A DNA stretch of 64,000 bases from Methanoregula sp. GTDB taxonomy: Archaea; Halobacteriota; Methanomicrobia; Methanomicrobiales; Methanospirillaceae. Shown one piece after another: positions 63,671 to 64,000 of the stretch. Made by a program: the position numbers and the translations under genes. The notes beneath the pieces were generated by a model that worked only from the letters and a program-made list of their open reading frames with translations, was not told the origin of the DNA and made no database searches. Within the stretch, counting starts at the first letter, position 1; every line of letters starts with the position of its first letter. The stretch covers positions 584,056-648,055 of the forward strand of contig JBAZQB010000002.1 of the NCBI GenBank assembly GCA_041645435.1. Reading direction: 5' to 3'.

Positions 63671-64000
63671 TCAGGATTTGAGTTTTGATTGCGCTCTGTC
63701 TCGTTCCTTTTTGGCATCGTCATTCGTTGGATCGATTTTCAATGCCTGGTCACAGGCTGCAATAGCATCGGAATACTTTCCCTGATTGTTGAGGACACTT
63801 CCCTTCGTGGCCCATGCATCGGCATAGTCCGGGTCAATTTTCAATGCCTGGTCACAGGCTGCGATGGCCTCGAAATACTTTCCCTGATTGTTGAGGACAC
63901 TTCCCTTCGTGGCCCATGCATTGGCATTGTCCGGGTCAATTTTCAATGCCTGGTCACAGGCTGCGATGGCCTCGGAATACTTTCCCTGATCGTTGAGGAT
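63671..64000 (-). CDS. TPR protein (N-terminus outside window)
   Basis: At least 109 residues, open through the right edge. It consists of 34-residue TPR units with near-identical sequence: NQGKYSDAIAACDQALKIDP and NANAWATKGSVLN recur. The DNA is a tandem 102-base repeat, so the units arose by recent duplication and their number may vary. It ends with a charged helix (KKERDRAQSKLKS). TPR arrays mediate protein-protein contacts. No signal peptide is visible because the start is missing. Confidence 0.88.
   Translation of the reverse strand: MLNDQGKYSEAIAACDQALKIDPDNANAWATKGSVLNNQGKYFEAIAACDQALKIDPDYADAWATKGSVLNNQGKYSDAIAACDQALKIDPTNDDAKKERDRAQSKLKS

Overview
The window looks like chromosomal DNA of a methanogenic archaeon, most likely of the Methanomicrobiales (Methanoregula-like). 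The evidence is an F420H2 oxidase (FprA) divergent from an MsvR-type redox regulator with a matching operator, multi-PAS sensor kinases, a DUF556/MfnB-family protein, archaeal surface proteins with a C-terminal membrane anchor, GGAGG/GGTGA ribosome sites and TATA boxes. Base composition is mosaic: GC-rich core-like genes alternate with strongly AT-rich accessory blocks (about 15.8-22.4 kb and 45.6-58.7 kb).

Layout. 0-7.5 kb: two convergent PAS histidine kinases, then fprA and msvR. 7.7-15.8 kb: a coiled-coil PD-(D/E)XK protein followed by an AddB-like and an AddA-like helicase-nuclease. 15.9-22.4 kb: AT-rich accessory block with a zinc-hook-like ABC ATPase and small partner, an altered HD-domain protein and an uncharacterised minus-strand gene. 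22.4-28.4 kb: a three-gene operon (TerB-domain protein, P-loop ATPase, DEAD/DEAH helicase) matching the Shango anti-phage system. 28.8-30.5 kb: ComF-like phosphoribosyltransferase plus DprA, matching ShosTA. 30.5-36 kb: a degenerate repeat field, gene remnants, a MNT/HEPN pair, an antitoxin with a decayed PIN toxin, a RecB/Cas4-like nuclease and a truncated DUF1016 gene. 36-45.4 kb: surface and membrane proteins, a B12/radical-SAM protein, an AAA/DUF4143 ATPase and a uracil/xanthine permease. 45.6-52.6 kb: a four-gene AT-rich operon with a Gabija-like OLD nuclease and UvrD helicase downstream of an Mrr-like nuclease protein and a small unknown protein. 52.7-58.7 kb: MfnB-like and nucleoside-deoxyribosyltransferase-like genes, an HNH protein/methyltransferase/methyltransferase operon and a membrane protein. 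58.9-64 kb: small regulator, exported proteins, a small gene with an in-frame stop and a TPR protein running off the edge.

Two themes stand out. The window is a composite defence island: Shango-like, ShosTA-like, Gabija-like, MNT/HEPN and VapBC-like modules plus at least three operons I cannot assign to a described system. It is also littered with 3'-terminal pieces of genes: rad50 twice, a RecB-like nuclease once beside its intact copy, a PreA-type ferredoxin domain twice, a DUF2779-like gene once and one unidentified gene. Several of these lie at the edges of accessory segments, which suggests repeated insertion or replacement in the same places.

The best candidates for undescribed biology are the four-gene nuclease/unknown/OLD/UvrD operon (45.6-52.6 kb), the HNH-methyltransferase-methyltransferase operon (55.0-57.6 kb) and the recurrent 3'-end remnants. 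All family calls come from reading motifs by eye; no database search was run.
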